Assembly (NCBI RefSeq): GCF_000725125.1
Contig: NZ_JFCB01000026.1
Span: forward strand, 50,954-114,953
From: Streptomyces toyocaensis
GTDB lineage: Bacteria; Actinomycetota; Actinomycetes; Streptomycetales; Streptomycetaceae
DNA: 64,000 nt
Direction of reading: 5' to 3'
The notes below the pieces were generated by a model. The model saw nothing but the letters and a program-made list of their open reading frames with translations, was not told where the DNA came from and did not search any database. Position numbers and translations under genes: made by a program. Below, in pieces: positions 9,043-17,756 of the stretch (within the stretch, counting starts at the first letter, position 1; each line of letters begins with the position of its first letter).

Positions 9043-9984
9043 ATGGGTGCCGATCGCGTGTTCGCGTACGGCGCCGCCGCCGGCCTCCTCGGCGACCTGC
9101 TCCTCGGCGATCCCCGCCGCGGTCATCCGGTCGCCGCCTTCGGACGGGCCGCGGCTGCCGTGGAACGAGTCCTGTGGCGGGACGACCGGGGCCGGGGCGC
9201 CGTGCACACCGCCGTGTGCGTCGGCGGGACCGTCGCCCTCGGCGGTCTCGCCGCCCGGTGCGTACGCTCCTCCCCCGCCGCCTCCACCGCGCTGACCGCC
9301 GCGGCCACCTGGGCCGTCGTCGGCGGCACCTCGCTGGCCCGTGAGGCACGCGCCGTCGGGCGGGCGCTGGAGGCCGGGGACGTGGAGGCCGCCCGGGCCC
9401 GGCTGCCCCACCTGTGCGGCCGGGACCCGCAGGCGCTGGACGCGGACGGCATCGCCCGCGCGGTGGTCGAGTCGGTCGCCGAGAACACCTCCGACGCCGT
9501 GGTCGGCGCCCTGGTGTGGGGCGCCGTCGCCGGAGTGCCGGGACTGCTCGGCTTCCGGGCCGTCAACACCCTGGACGCCATGGTCGGCCACAAGTCCCCC
9601 CGCTACCGCCGGTACGGCTGGGCCTCGGCCCGCCTGGACGACGTCGCCGGCTGGCCGGGAGCGCGGCTGACCGCCGTACTCGCCGCGCTCTGCGGGCCGG
9701 ACCCGCGCGGTGCCCTGCGGTCGTGGCGCGCGGACGCGGCGAAGCATCCGAGCCCCAACGCCGGCCCCGTGGAGGCGTCCTTCGCGGGCGCGCTCGGCGT
9801 GCGGCTCGGCGGGACCCTCTCCTACGGCGGGCGGGTCGAGCACCGGCCCGTCCTGGGCGGCGGCGGACGTGCCGTCGCCGTGTCCGACATCGACCGGGCG
9901 GTACGGCTCTCGCGGCGGGTCGGCTGGCTCGCGCTCGGGGCCGGCGTCCTCGCGCGGAGCGTCATGAAGGGACGCGGAGCATGA
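9043..9984 (+). CDS. cobD: Adenosylcobinamide-phosphate synthase (CobD/CbiB)
   Basis: The 313-residue membrane protein attaches aminopropanol (or its phosphate) to adenosylcobyric acid, giving adenosylcobinamide (phosphate). Family features are visible: LLGDPRRGHPVAAFGR at the N-terminus, VESVAENTSDAVVGALVWGAVAG (about residues 140-160), NTLDAMVGHKSPRYRRYGWASARLDD and KHPSPNAGPVEASFAGALGV. Several hydrophobic segments agree with inner-membrane location. It is the first biosynthetic gene after the B12 riboswitch and overlaps cobQ by ATGA. The ATG at 9043 is the start that fits the family N-terminus; the frame is open further upstream through the leader region. Confidence 0.92.
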   Translation: MGADRVFAYGAAAGLLGDLLLGDPRRGHPVAAFGRAAAAVERVLWRDDRGRGAVHTAVCVGGTVALGGLAARCVRSSPAASTALTAAATWAVVGGTSLAREARAVGRALEAGDVEAARARLPHLCGRDPQALDADGIARAVVESVAENTSDAVVGALVWGAVAGVPGLLGFRAVNTLDAMVGHKSPRYRRYGWASARLDDVAGWPGARLTAVLAALCGPDPRGALRSWRADAAKHPSPNAGPVEASFAGALGVRLGGTLSYGGRVEHRPVLGGGGRAVAVSDIDRAVRLSRRVGWLALGAGVLARSVMKGRGA

Positions 9985-11492
9985 GCGGTGGAGGGCTGCT
10001 GGTCGCCGGGACCACCTCGGACGCCGGCAAGAGCGTGGTGACCGCCGGGATCTGCCGGTGGCTGGTGCGCCAGGGCGTCAAGGTCGCGCCGTTCAAGGCG
10101 CAGAACATGTCGCTGAACTCGTTCGTGACGCGGGAGGGCGCCGAGATCGGGCGGGCGCAGGCCATGCAGGCCCAGGCCTGCCGGGTCGAACCGACGGCGC
10201 TGATGAACCCGGTGCTGCTCAAGCCGGGCGGCGAGCGGTCCAGCCAGGTGGTGCTGCTGGGCAAGCCGGTCGGCGAGATGAGCGCACGCGGCTACCACGG
10301 CGGGCGGCAGCAGCGGCTGCTGGGCACGGTGCTGGACTGCCTGGAACGGTTGCGGGGCACGTATGACGCGGTGATCTGCGAGGGGGCCGGCAGCCCGGCC
10401 GAGATCAATCTGCGGCGCACCGACATCGTGAACATGGGGATCGCCCGGAACGCCGGGCTGCCGGTCCTCGTGGTCGGCGACATCGACCGGGGTGGCGTCT
10501 TCGCGTCCTTCTTCGGCACCGTCGCGCTGCTCTCCCCCGAGGACCAGGAACGGGTCGCCGGGTTCCTCGTGAACAAGTTCCGGGGCGACGTGTCGCTGCT
10601 GGAGCCGGGCCTCGACATGCTGCACGGCCTGACCGGGCGGCGGACCTACGGCGTGCTGCCGTTCCGCCACGGGCTCGGCATCGACGAGGAGGACGGACTC
10701 AGGGTGTCGCTGCGCGGCACCGTACGGGAGTCCGCGGTGGCCGCGCCGGTCGGTGAGGACGTGCTGCGGGTCGCCGTGTGCGCGGTGCCGCTGATGTCCA
10801 ACTTCACCGACGTGGACGCCCTCGCCGCCGAACCCGGTGTCGTGGTGCGGTTCGTGGACCGGCCCGAGGAGCTGGCCGACGCCGACCTCGTCGTGGTGCC
10901 GGGCACGCGCGGGACCGTGCGCGCCCTGGAGTGGCTGCGGGAGCGCGGGCTGGCGGACGCGCTGAGGCGCCGGGCGGCCGAGGGGCGGCCCGTGCTCGGC
11001 ATCTGCGGGGGCTACCAGATCCTCGGCGAGCACATCGAGGACGACGTGGAGAGCCGCCGGGGTCACGTGGACGGCCTCGGGGTGCTGCCCGTGCGGGTGC
11101 GGTTCGCACGGGAGAAGACCCTCACGCGTCCGTCGGGCGAAGCCCTCGGGGAGGCCGTCGAGGGGTACGAGATCCATCACGGGGTCGCCGAAGTCCTCGG
11201 TGGTGACCCCTTCCTGGACGGCTGCCGGGTCGGGCAGACCTGGGGGACGCACTGGCACGGCTCGCTGGAGTCGGACGGTTTCCGGCGCGCCTTCCTGCGC
11301 GAGGTGGCCGCCGCCGCGGGCCGCCGCTTCGTCCCTGCCCCCGGCACCTCGTTCGCCGCGCTGCGCGAGGAGCAGCTCGACCGGCTCGGCGATCTGATCG
11401 AACAGCACGCGGACACGGACGCGCTGTGGCGGCTCATCGAGTCCGGCGCGCCGCAAGGACTGCCCTTCATCCCACCGGGAGCGCCCGCATGA
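9981..11492 (+). CDS. cobQ: Cobyric acid synthase (CobQ/CbiP)
   Basis: The 503-residue glutamine-dependent amidotransferase amidates positions b, d, e and g of adenosylcobyrinic a,c-diamide to give cobyric acid. The N-terminal synthetase domain has the P-loop-like GTTSDAGKSVVTAG (residues 10-23) and FKAQNMSLNSFVT. The C-terminal class I glutaminase domain has the nucleophile in GICGGYQILG (Cys342) and the YEIHHG segment. Length is normal. It overlaps cobD upstream (ATGA) and cobN downstream (ATGA), indicating translational coupling in the cobalamin operon. Confidence 0.95.
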   Translation: MSGGGLLVAGTTSDAGKSVVTAGICRWLVRQGVKVAPFKAQNMSLNSFVTREGAEIGRAQAMQAQACRVEPTALMNPVLLKPGGERSSQVVLLGKPVGEMSARGYHGGRQQRLLGTVLDCLERLRGTYDAVICEGAGSPAEINLRRTDIVNMGIARNAGLPVLVVGDIDRGGVFASFFGTVALLSPEDQERVAGFLVNKFRGDVSLLEPGLDMLHGLTGRRTYGVLPFRHGLGIDEEDGLRVSLRGTVRESAVAAPVGEDVLRVAVCAVPLMSNFTDVDALAAEPGVVVRFVDRPEELADADLVVVPGTRGTVRALEWLRERGLADALRRRAAEGRPVLGICGGYQILGEHIEDDVESRRGHVDGLGVLPVRVRFAREKTLTRPSGEALGEAVEGYEIHHGVAEVLGGDPFLDGCRVGQTWGTHWHGSLESDGFRRAFLREVAAAAGRRFVPAPGTSFAALREEQLDRLGDLIEQHADTDALWRLIESGAPQGLPFIPPGAPA

Positions 11493-14400
11493 GCACTGTG
11501 TTGTTGTTGTCGACCGCCGACACGGACCTGCTGGCGGCCCGCGCCTCCGGTGCCGCCTACCGGATCGGCAACCCGACCCGCGTGGACGTGGCGGAGGAAC
11601 TGCCCGCGCTGCTCGACGGCGCGGACCTCGCCGTCGTACGACTGCTGGGCGGCAGGCGCGCCTGGGAGGACGGACTCGCGGCGCTGAAGGCACGCGGGAT
11701 CCCGGCCGTGCTGCTCGGCGGGGAGGCCGTGCCCGACGCCGAGCTGATGGCCGAGTCGACGGTGCCCGCCGGGGTGGTGGCCCAGGCGCTGCGGTACCTC
11801 GTGGAGGGCGGCCCGGAGAACCTGACCGAGCTGGCCCGGTTCCTGTCGGACACCGTGCTGCTGACCGGCGAGGGTTTCGAGGAGCCCCGGAAGATGCCGG
11901 AGTACGGCGTCCACGGCGCGCGTGCCCTGGAACACGGCCGCCCGACGGTCGGCGTGCTCTTCTACCGGGCGCACGAACTGAGCGGCAACACCGCCTTCGT
12001 GGACACGCTGTGCGACGCGATCGAGGCACGGGGCGCCAACGCCCTGCCCGTCTACTGCGGTTCGCTGCGCGGCGCCGACGCGGGCCTGTACGAGCTGCTG
12101 GCCAAGGCCGACACCCTCGTCGCGACCGTGCTCGCGGCCGGCGGCACGCACGCCTCGCAGGCGTCGGCGGGCGGGGACGAGGAGGCGTGGGACGTCGGGG
12201 TGCTGGCCGACCTGGACGTGCCGGTGCTGCAGGGACTCTGCCTGACCTCCTCACGCGCCGCCTGGGAGGAGTCCGACGCCGCGCTGTCCCCCATGGACGC
12301 GGCGATGCAGGTCGCCATCCCGGAGTTCGACGGCCGGCTGATCACGGTGCCCTTCTCCTTCAAGGAGCAGGGCCCGGACGACGTCCCGGTGTACGTCGCC
12401 GACCCGGAGCGGGCGGCGCGGGTGGCCGGGATCGCCGTACGGCACGCCCGGCTCGGGCACAGGCCGAACGCCGAGAAGAAGCTCGCGCTGGTCTTCACCG
12501 CGTACCCGACGAAGCACTCGCGGGTCGGCAACGCGGTCGGCCTGGACACCCCGGCGTCCGCGGTGCGGGTGCTGGACGCACTGCGGGACGCCGGGTACTC
12601 CCTGACCGAATACCCCGGCGACGGCGACGCGCTGATCCACCGGCTCATCGAGGCCGGCGGGCACGACGTCGAGTGGCTGACCGAGGAGCAGCTGGCCGCC
12701 GCGCCCGCGCGGGTGCCGCTGGCGGACTACCGGGCCTGGTTCGAGAAGCTGGACCCGGGGCTGCGGGAGGGGATGCGTGAGGCGTGGGGCGAGCCGCCGG
12801 GGTCGCTGTACGTCGACGGGGACGACATCGTGCTGGCGTCCCTGCGGTTCGGCAACGTCGTCGTCATGATCCAGCCGCCGCGCGGCTTCGGGGAGAACCC
12901 GATCGCGATCTACCACGACCCCGACATGCCGCCGTCGCACCACTACATGGCGGCCTACCGGTGGCTGGAGAACAGTTTCGGCGCCGACGCGATCGTGCAC
13001 ATGGGCAAGCACGGCACGATGGAGTGGCTGCCGGGCAAGGGCCTGGGGCTGGGCGCCGGGTGCGCGCCGGACGCGGTCCTCGGCGACCTGCCGCTGATCT
13101 ACCCGTTCATCGTGAACGACCCCGGCGAGGGGACACAGGCCAAGCGGCGCGGGCACGCCACGGTGGTCGATCACCTGGTGCCGCCGATGGCACGGGCCGA
13201 CACCTACGGCGACCTGGCCAAGCTGGAACAGCTCCTCGACGAGTACGCGCTCGTCTCCGACCTGGACCCGGCGAAGGCACCGGCGGTGCGCGCGCAGATC
13301 TGGACGCTGGTCAAGGCCGCCGAGCTCCACCACGACCTGCACGTGGACGACCAGCCGGACGACGACGCCTTCGACGAGTTCGTCATGCACATCGACGGCT
13401 ATCTGTGCGAGATCAAGGACGTGCAGATCAGGGACGGCCTGCACGTCCTCGGCGGCGGCCCGGTCGGCGAGCCGCGCGTGAACCTCGTCCTGGCGGTGCT
13501 GCGCGCCTCGCAGGTGTGGGGCGGGCGGGCGAACGCGCTGCCGGGCCTGCGGGCCGCGCTGGCCGCGCACTTCGGGCTGGTGGAGAAGGACCTGCTGGCC
13601 GAGCCGGGCGCGCCGGTGAAGGCGCCGGTGGAGCTGACGGACCTGGTGGACGGCCCGGCGCGTACGGGCGCCGACCTCATCGACCTGCTGGAGCAGCTGT
13701 GCCGGCGGTTCGCGGAGGGGATGGAGGAACGCGGCTGGGCGGCCGACGCGGTCCCGTCGCTGGTACGGGAGGTGCTGGGCACGGAACTCCCGGACGCGGT
13801 AGCCGTGTTGCGGTTCGCCTGCGAGGAGGTCGTGCCCCGGCTGGCCCGGACGACGGACGAGATCGGGCACATCCTGCGGGCGCTGGACGGCGGCTACGTC
13901 CCGGCGGGACCGTCCGGCTCGCCCACGCGCGGGCTGGTCAACGTGCTGCCGACCGGGAGGAACTTCTACTCCGTCGACCCCAAGGCGATCCCCTCGCGGC
14001 TGAGCTGGGAGGTGGGGCAGTCCCTGGCGGACTCGCTGGTGCAGCGCTACCTGCGGGACACGGGCGCGTACCCGAAGTCCGTCGGACTGACGGTGTGGGG
14101 CACGTCCGCGATGCGCACCCAGGGCGACGACATCGCCGAGATCCTGGCGCTGCTCGGCTGCCGTCCGGTGTGGGACGACGCGTCGCGGCGCGTGACCGGG
14201 TTCGAGGTGATCGGCCCGGAGGAGCTCGGACGGCCGCGCATCGACGTCACGGTGCGCATCTCCGGGTTCTTCCGGGACGCGTTCCCGCACGTGGTCGGGC
14301 TGATCGACGACGCGGTGCGGGCGGTGGCGGAGCTGGACGAGCCCGCGGAGTCCAACTACGTGCGGGCGCACGCCGACGAGGACACCGCCGGGCACGGCGA

Positions 14401-15142
14401 CCGGCGGCGGGCCACCGCACGCATCTTCGGCTCGAAGCCGGGGGCGTACGGTGCCGGTCTGCTGCCGCTGATCGACGCGCGGAACTGGCGCAGCGACGCG
14501 GACCTCGCCGAGGTGTACGCGGTCTGGGGCGGCTACGCCTACGGGCGCGGGCTCGACGGGCGGGCCGCGCGTGGCGACATGGAGACGGCGTTCCGGCGGA
14601 TCGCGGTGGCGGCGAAGAACGTCGACACGCGCGAGCACGACCTCGTCGACGCCGACGACTACTTCCAGTACCACGGCGGCATGGTGGCCATGGTGCGGCA
14701 CCTGACGGGTGCCAGCCCCGAGGCGTACGTGGGCGACTCGGCCACACCGGACCAGGTGAGGACCCGCACGCTCGGCGAGGAGACTCACCGCGTCTTCCGG
14801 GCCCGCGTCGTCAACCCCCGCTGGATGGCGGCGATGCGGCGCCACGGCTACAAGGGCGCCTTCGAGATGGCGGCGACCGTGGACTACCTCTTCGGGTACG
14901 ACGCCACGGCCGGGGTCGTGGACGACTGGATGTACGAGCGGCTCAGCGCGGAGTACGTCTTCGACGCGGAGAACCGGGACTTCATGAAGAAGTCCAACCC
15001 GTGGGCGCTGCGCGGCATCACCGAGCGGCTGCTCGAGGCCGCCGACCGCGGGCTGTGGGCCGAGCCCGACGCGGACACGCTGGAGCGGCTGCGCGCCACC
15101 TACCTCGAACTCGAAGGCGACCTGGAGGGCGACGACCAGTGA
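11489..15142 (+). CDS. cobN: Cobaltochelatase large subunit CobN
   Basis: This 1217-residue protein is the tetrapyrrole-binding subunit of the ATP-dependent cobalt chelatase of the late-insertion (aerobic) pathway; it is homologous to magnesium chelatase H (ChlH). Typical segments include VDTPASAVRVLDALRDAGY-like sequence near residue 350, IVHMGKHGTMEWLPGKGLGL near residue 505 and the C-terminal ETHRVFRARVVNPRW...HGYKGAFEMAATVDYLFGYDAT region. Length fits the family. It acts with CobS/CobT-type AAA and von Willebrand subunits; here the next gene supplies a fused ChlI-ChlD protein for that role. It overlaps cobQ by ATGA and its partner by GTGA. Confidence 0.95.
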   Translation: MSTVLLLSTADTDLLAARASGAAYRIGNPTRVDVAEELPALLDGADLAVVRLLGGRRAWEDGLAALKARGIPAVLLGGEAVPDAELMAESTVPAGVVAQALRYLVEGGPENLTELARFLSDTVLLTGEGFEEPRKMPEYGVHGARALEHGRPTVGVLFYRAHELSGNTAFVDTLCDAIEARGANALPVYCGSLRGADAGLYELLAKADTLVATVLAAGGTHASQASAGGDEEAWDVGVLADLDVPVLQGLCLTSSRAAWEESDAALSPMDAAMQVAIPEFDGRLITVPFSFKEQGPDDVPVYVADPERAARVAGIAVRHARLGHRPNAEKKLALVFTAYPTKHSRVGNAVGLDTPASAVRVLDALRDAGYSLTEYPGDGDALIHRLIEAGGHDVEWLTEEQLAAAPARVPLADYRAWFEKLDPGLREGMREAWGEPPGSLYVDGDDIVLASLRFGNVVVMIQPPRGFGENPIAIYHDPDMPPSHHYMAAYRWLENSFGADAIVHMGKHGTMEWLPGKGLGLGAGCAPDAVLGDLPLIYPFIVNDPGEGTQAKRRGHATVVDHLVPPMARADTYGDLAKLEQLLDEYALVSDLDPAKAPAVRAQIWTLVKAAELHHDLHVDDQPDDDAFDEFVMHIDGYLCEIKDVQIRDGLHVLGGGPVGEPRVNLVLAVLRASQVWGGRANALPGLRAALAAHFGLVEKDLLAEPGAPVKAPVELTDLVDGPARTGADLIDLLEQLCRRFAEGMEERGWAADAVPSLVREVLGTELPDAVAVLRFACEEVVPRLARTTDEIGHILRALDGGYVPAGPSGSPTRGLVNVLPTGRNFYSVDPKAIPSRLSWEVGQSLADSLVQRYLRDTGAYPKSVGLTVWGTSAMRTQGDDIAEILALLGCRPVWDDASRRVTGFEVIGPEELGRPRIDVTVRISGFFRDAFPHVVGLIDDAVRAVAELDEPAESNYVRAHADEDTAGHGDRRRATARIFGSKPGAYGAGLLPLIDARNWRSDADLAEVYAVWGGYAYGRGLDGRAARGDMETAFRRIAVAAKNVDTREHDLVDADDYFQYHGGMVAMVRHLTGASPEAYVGDSATPDQVRTRTLGEETHRVFRARVVNPRWMAAMRRHGYKGAFEMAATVDYLFGYDATAGVVDDWMYERLSAEYVFDAENRDFMKKSNPWALRGITERLLEAADRGLWAEPDADTLERLRATYLELEGDLEGDDQ

Positions 15143-17157
15143 CCACCCCCTTTCCGTTCACGGCCGTCGTCGGGCAGGACGACCTGCGGCTCGCGCTGCT
15201 GCTGAACGCCGTCTCCCCCGCGGTCGGCGGGGTGCTGGTGCGCGGCGAGAAGGGCACGGCGAAGTCCACGGCGGTGCGCGCGCTCTCGGCGCTGCTGCCG
15301 GAGGTCTCCGTGGTGCCCGGCTGCCGTTTCTCCTGCGACCCCGCGGCCCCGGACCCCGGCTGCCCGGACGGTCCGCACGAGGGCGGCGGCGGTGCCGCGC
15401 GGCCCGCCCGCATGGTCGAGCTGCCCGTGGGCGCCTCCGAGGACCGGCTGGTCGGTGCGCTCGACATCGAGCGGGCGCTGGCGGAGGGCGTGAAGGCGTT
15501 CGAGCCGGGGCTGCTGGCCGACGCGCACCGGGGGATCCTGTACGTCGACGAGGTCAACCTCCTCCACGACCACCTGGTCGACCTGCTGCTGGACGCCGCG
15601 GCGATGGGCGCCTCGTACGTCGAGCGCGAGGGCGTCTCCGTACGGCACGCGGCGCGGTTCCTGCTGGTCGGGACGATGAATCCCGAGGAGGGCGAGCTGC
15701 GGCCGCAGCTCCTCGACCGGTTCGGGCTGACCGTCGAGGTGGCCGCCTCGCGCGAACCCGACCAGCGGGTGGAGGTCGTACGGCGGCGGCTGGCGTACGA
15801 CGACGACCCCGCCGCCTTCGCCGCCCGGTGGGCCGACGAGGAGACCGCCGTACGGGCGCGGATCGTGGCGGCGCGGGAGCTGTTGCCGTCGGTGCGGCTC
15901 GGGGACGGGGCGCTGCGGCAGATCGCGGCGACCTGCGCGGCGTTCGAGGTGGACGGCATGCGGGCCGACATCGTGATGGCGCGCACGGCGACCGCGCTGG
16001 CGGCCTGGGCGGGGCGGACGGACGTGCTCGCCGAGGACGTGCGGCAGGCCGCCCTGCTGGCCCTCCCCCACCGGCGCAGGCGCAACCCCTTCGACGCGCC
16101 GGGCCTCGACGAGGACAGGCTCGACGAGACGCTGGAGGAGTTCGGGGGCGACGACGGCCCCGACACCGATCCGGACGGGCCCGAAGGGGGTGGCGGGCAG
16201 CCGCCCGCGGAAGGCCCTGAGGGCCCGCAGGGCGGTGGTGACGCGGGGGCGCCGGCCGAGGCCGGGGAGGCCGGGGAAGCCGGGGAGGCCGAGCGGTCCC
16301 CGGGGGCCGGCTCGGGTGAGCGGTCCCCGGTGGGTGCCGCCGAGCCCTTCCGCACGAAGGTGCTGAGCGTTCCCGGGATCGGTGAGGGTGCCGCCGGGCG
16401 GCGGTCACGGGCGCGGACCGAGCACGGGCGGACGACGGGCGCACGACGGCCCGGCGGTGCGCTGACGAAGCTGCACCTGGCGGCGACCGTGCGGGCGGCG
16501 GCTCCGCACCAGCGGGCGCGGGGCCGGTCCGGGCCGGGGCTGGTGGTGCGCCGGGACGATCTGCGGCAGGCCACGCGTGAGGGGCGTGAGTCGAACCTCG
16601 TGCTGTTCGTCGTGGACGCCTCTGGGTCGATGGCGGCGCGGCAGCGGATGGGCGCCGTGAAGGGCGCCGTGGTGTCGCTGCTGCTCGACGCCTACCAGCG
16701 GCGGGACAAGGTGGGTCTGGTGACCTTCCGGGGGTCGGCGGCCGATGTCGCCCTGCCGCCCACGTCGTCGGTGGACGCGGCGGCGGCCCGGCTGGAGTCG
16801 TTGCCGACCGGCGGACGCACCCCGCTGGCGGCGGGGCTGCTCAAGGCGCACGACGTGCTGCGGGTGGAGCGGCTGCGCGATCCGGCGCGGCGGCCGCTGG
16901 TGGTCGTGGTGACGGACGGGCGGGCGACGGGTGGGCCGGAGCCGGTCGCGCTGTCCTCGCGCGCGGCGCGGCTGTTCGCGGCCGAGGGGATCGCGTCGGT
17001 GGTCGTGGACTGCGAGTCGGGGCCGGTGCGGCTGGGGCTCGCCGGCCGGCTGGCCGGCGAGCTGGGCGGCGGTGCCGTGACGCTGGACGAGCTGCGGGCC
17101 GACTCGATCGCCGGGCTGGTCAGGGATGTGCAGGGGACGTCGAGGAGGGCCGCGTAG
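15139..17157 (+). CDS. Fused ChlI/ChlD-type chelatase ATPase subunit (partner of CobN)
   Basis: The 672-residue protein begins with a AAA+ domain: Walker A GEKGTAKST (residues 36-44), ILYVDEVNLL as Walker B and a sensor region with GTMNPEEGELRPQLLDRFGL. A low-complexity acidic, proline/glycine-rich linker (about residues 335-395, including repeated GEA units) leads to a von Willebrand A domain with the metal-site motif DASGSMA near residue 494. This joins the roles of ChlI and ChlD in one chain. In actinomycetes lacking CobS/CobT it is thought to power CobN; genome context strongly supports that here. GTG start overlaps the cobN stop. Confidence 0.9.
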   Translation: MTTPFPFTAVVGQDDLRLALLLNAVSPAVGGVLVRGEKGTAKSTAVRALSALLPEVSVVPGCRFSCDPAAPDPGCPDGPHEGGGGAARPARMVELPVGASEDRLVGALDIERALAEGVKAFEPGLLADAHRGILYVDEVNLLHDHLVDLLLDAAAMGASYVEREGVSVRHAARFLLVGTMNPEEGELRPQLLDRFGLTVEVAASREPDQRVEVVRRRLAYDDDPAAFAARWADEETAVRARIVAARELLPSVRLGDGALRQIAATCAAFEVDGMRADIVMARTATALAAWAGRTDVLAEDVRQAALLALPHRRRRNPFDAPGLDEDRLDETLEEFGGDDGPDTDPDGPEGGGGQPPAEGPEGPQGGGDAGAPAEAGEAGEAGEAERSPGAGSGERSPVGAAEPFRTKVLSVPGIGEGAAGRRSRARTEHGRTTGARRPGGALTKLHLAATVRAAAPHQRARGRSGPGLVVRRDDLRQATREGRESNLVLFVVDASGSMAARQRMGAVKGAVVSLLLDAYQRRDKVGLVTFRGSAADVALPPTSSVDAAAARLESLPTGGRTPLAAGLLKAHDVLRVERLRDPARRPLVVVVTDGRATGGPEPVALSSRAARLFAAEGIASVVVDCESGPVRLGLAGRLAGELGGGAVTLDELRADSIAGLVRDVQGTSRRAA

Positions 17158-17756
17158 TGCCGAAGGGACAGCCGAGTGTCGTACCGGACGACGGTCTGAC
17201 GACGCGTCAGCGGCGTAATCGCCCGCTGGTCGTCGTGCACACGGGCGTCGGCAAGGGGAAGTCGACCGCCGCGTTCGGCCTCGCCCTGCGGGCCTGGAAC
17301 CAGGGATGGCCGATCGGTGTGTTCCAGTTCGTCAAGTCGGCGAAGTGGAAGGTCGGCGAGGAGAACGCGCTGCGGGTGCTCGGCGCCTCCGGTGAGGGCG
17401 GGACCGTCGACTGGCACAAGATGGGCGAGGGGTGGTCCTGGGTCCAGCGCGACGCGCAGATGGACAACGAGGAGAAGGCCCGGGAGGGCTGGGAGCAGGT
17501 CAAGCGGGATCTCGCCGCCGAGACCTACAAGCTGTACGTGCTCGACGAGTTCGCCTACCCGATGCACTGGGGGTGGGTCGACACCGACGAGGTGGTGTCC
17601 GTACTGCGGGAGCGGCCGGGGACGCAGCACGTGGTGATCACGGGGCGGAACGCGCCCGGGAAGCTCGTCGAGGTCGCCGACCTCGTCACCGACATGTCCA
17701 AGGTCAAGCACCCGATGGACGCCGGGCAGAAGGGGCAGAGGGGCATCGAGTGGTGA
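17157..17756 (+). CDS. cobO: Corrinoid adenosyltransferase CobO/BtuR
   Basis: The 199-residue enzyme transfers the adenosyl group of ATP to cob(I)yrinic acid a,c-diamide or cobinamide. It has the family P-loop GVGKGKST at residues 30-37, the FVKSAKWKVGEENAL segment and the VLDEFAYPMHWGWVDTDEVV and TGRNAPGKLVEVADLVTDM segments. The GTG start shares a base with the preceding TAG stop and has GAGGAGG upstream in the end of that gene. It overlaps cobB by GTGA. Confidence 0.95.
   Translation: MPKGQPSVVPDDGLTTRQRRNRPLVVVHTGVGKGKSTAAFGLALRAWNQGWPIGVFQFVKSAKWKVGEENALRVLGASGEGGTVDWHKMGEGWSWVQRDAQMDNEEKAREGWEQVKRDLAAETYKLYVLDEFAYPMHWGWVDTDEVVSVLRERPGTQHVVITGRNAPGKLVEVADLVTDMSKVKHPMDAGQKGQRGIEW

Noticed and set aside
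12251..14845. Long antisense ORF inside cobN
   Set aside because: Composition (His/Arg/Gly/Val rich, no motifs) is that of a mirror frame; cobN on the other strand is complete.
16190..16330. Short tandem GGGGAGGCC-like repeats
   Set aside because: They encode the GEA-rich acidic linker of the ChlI/ChlD fusion protein, a normal low-complexity linker, not a regulatory or CRISPR-like array.
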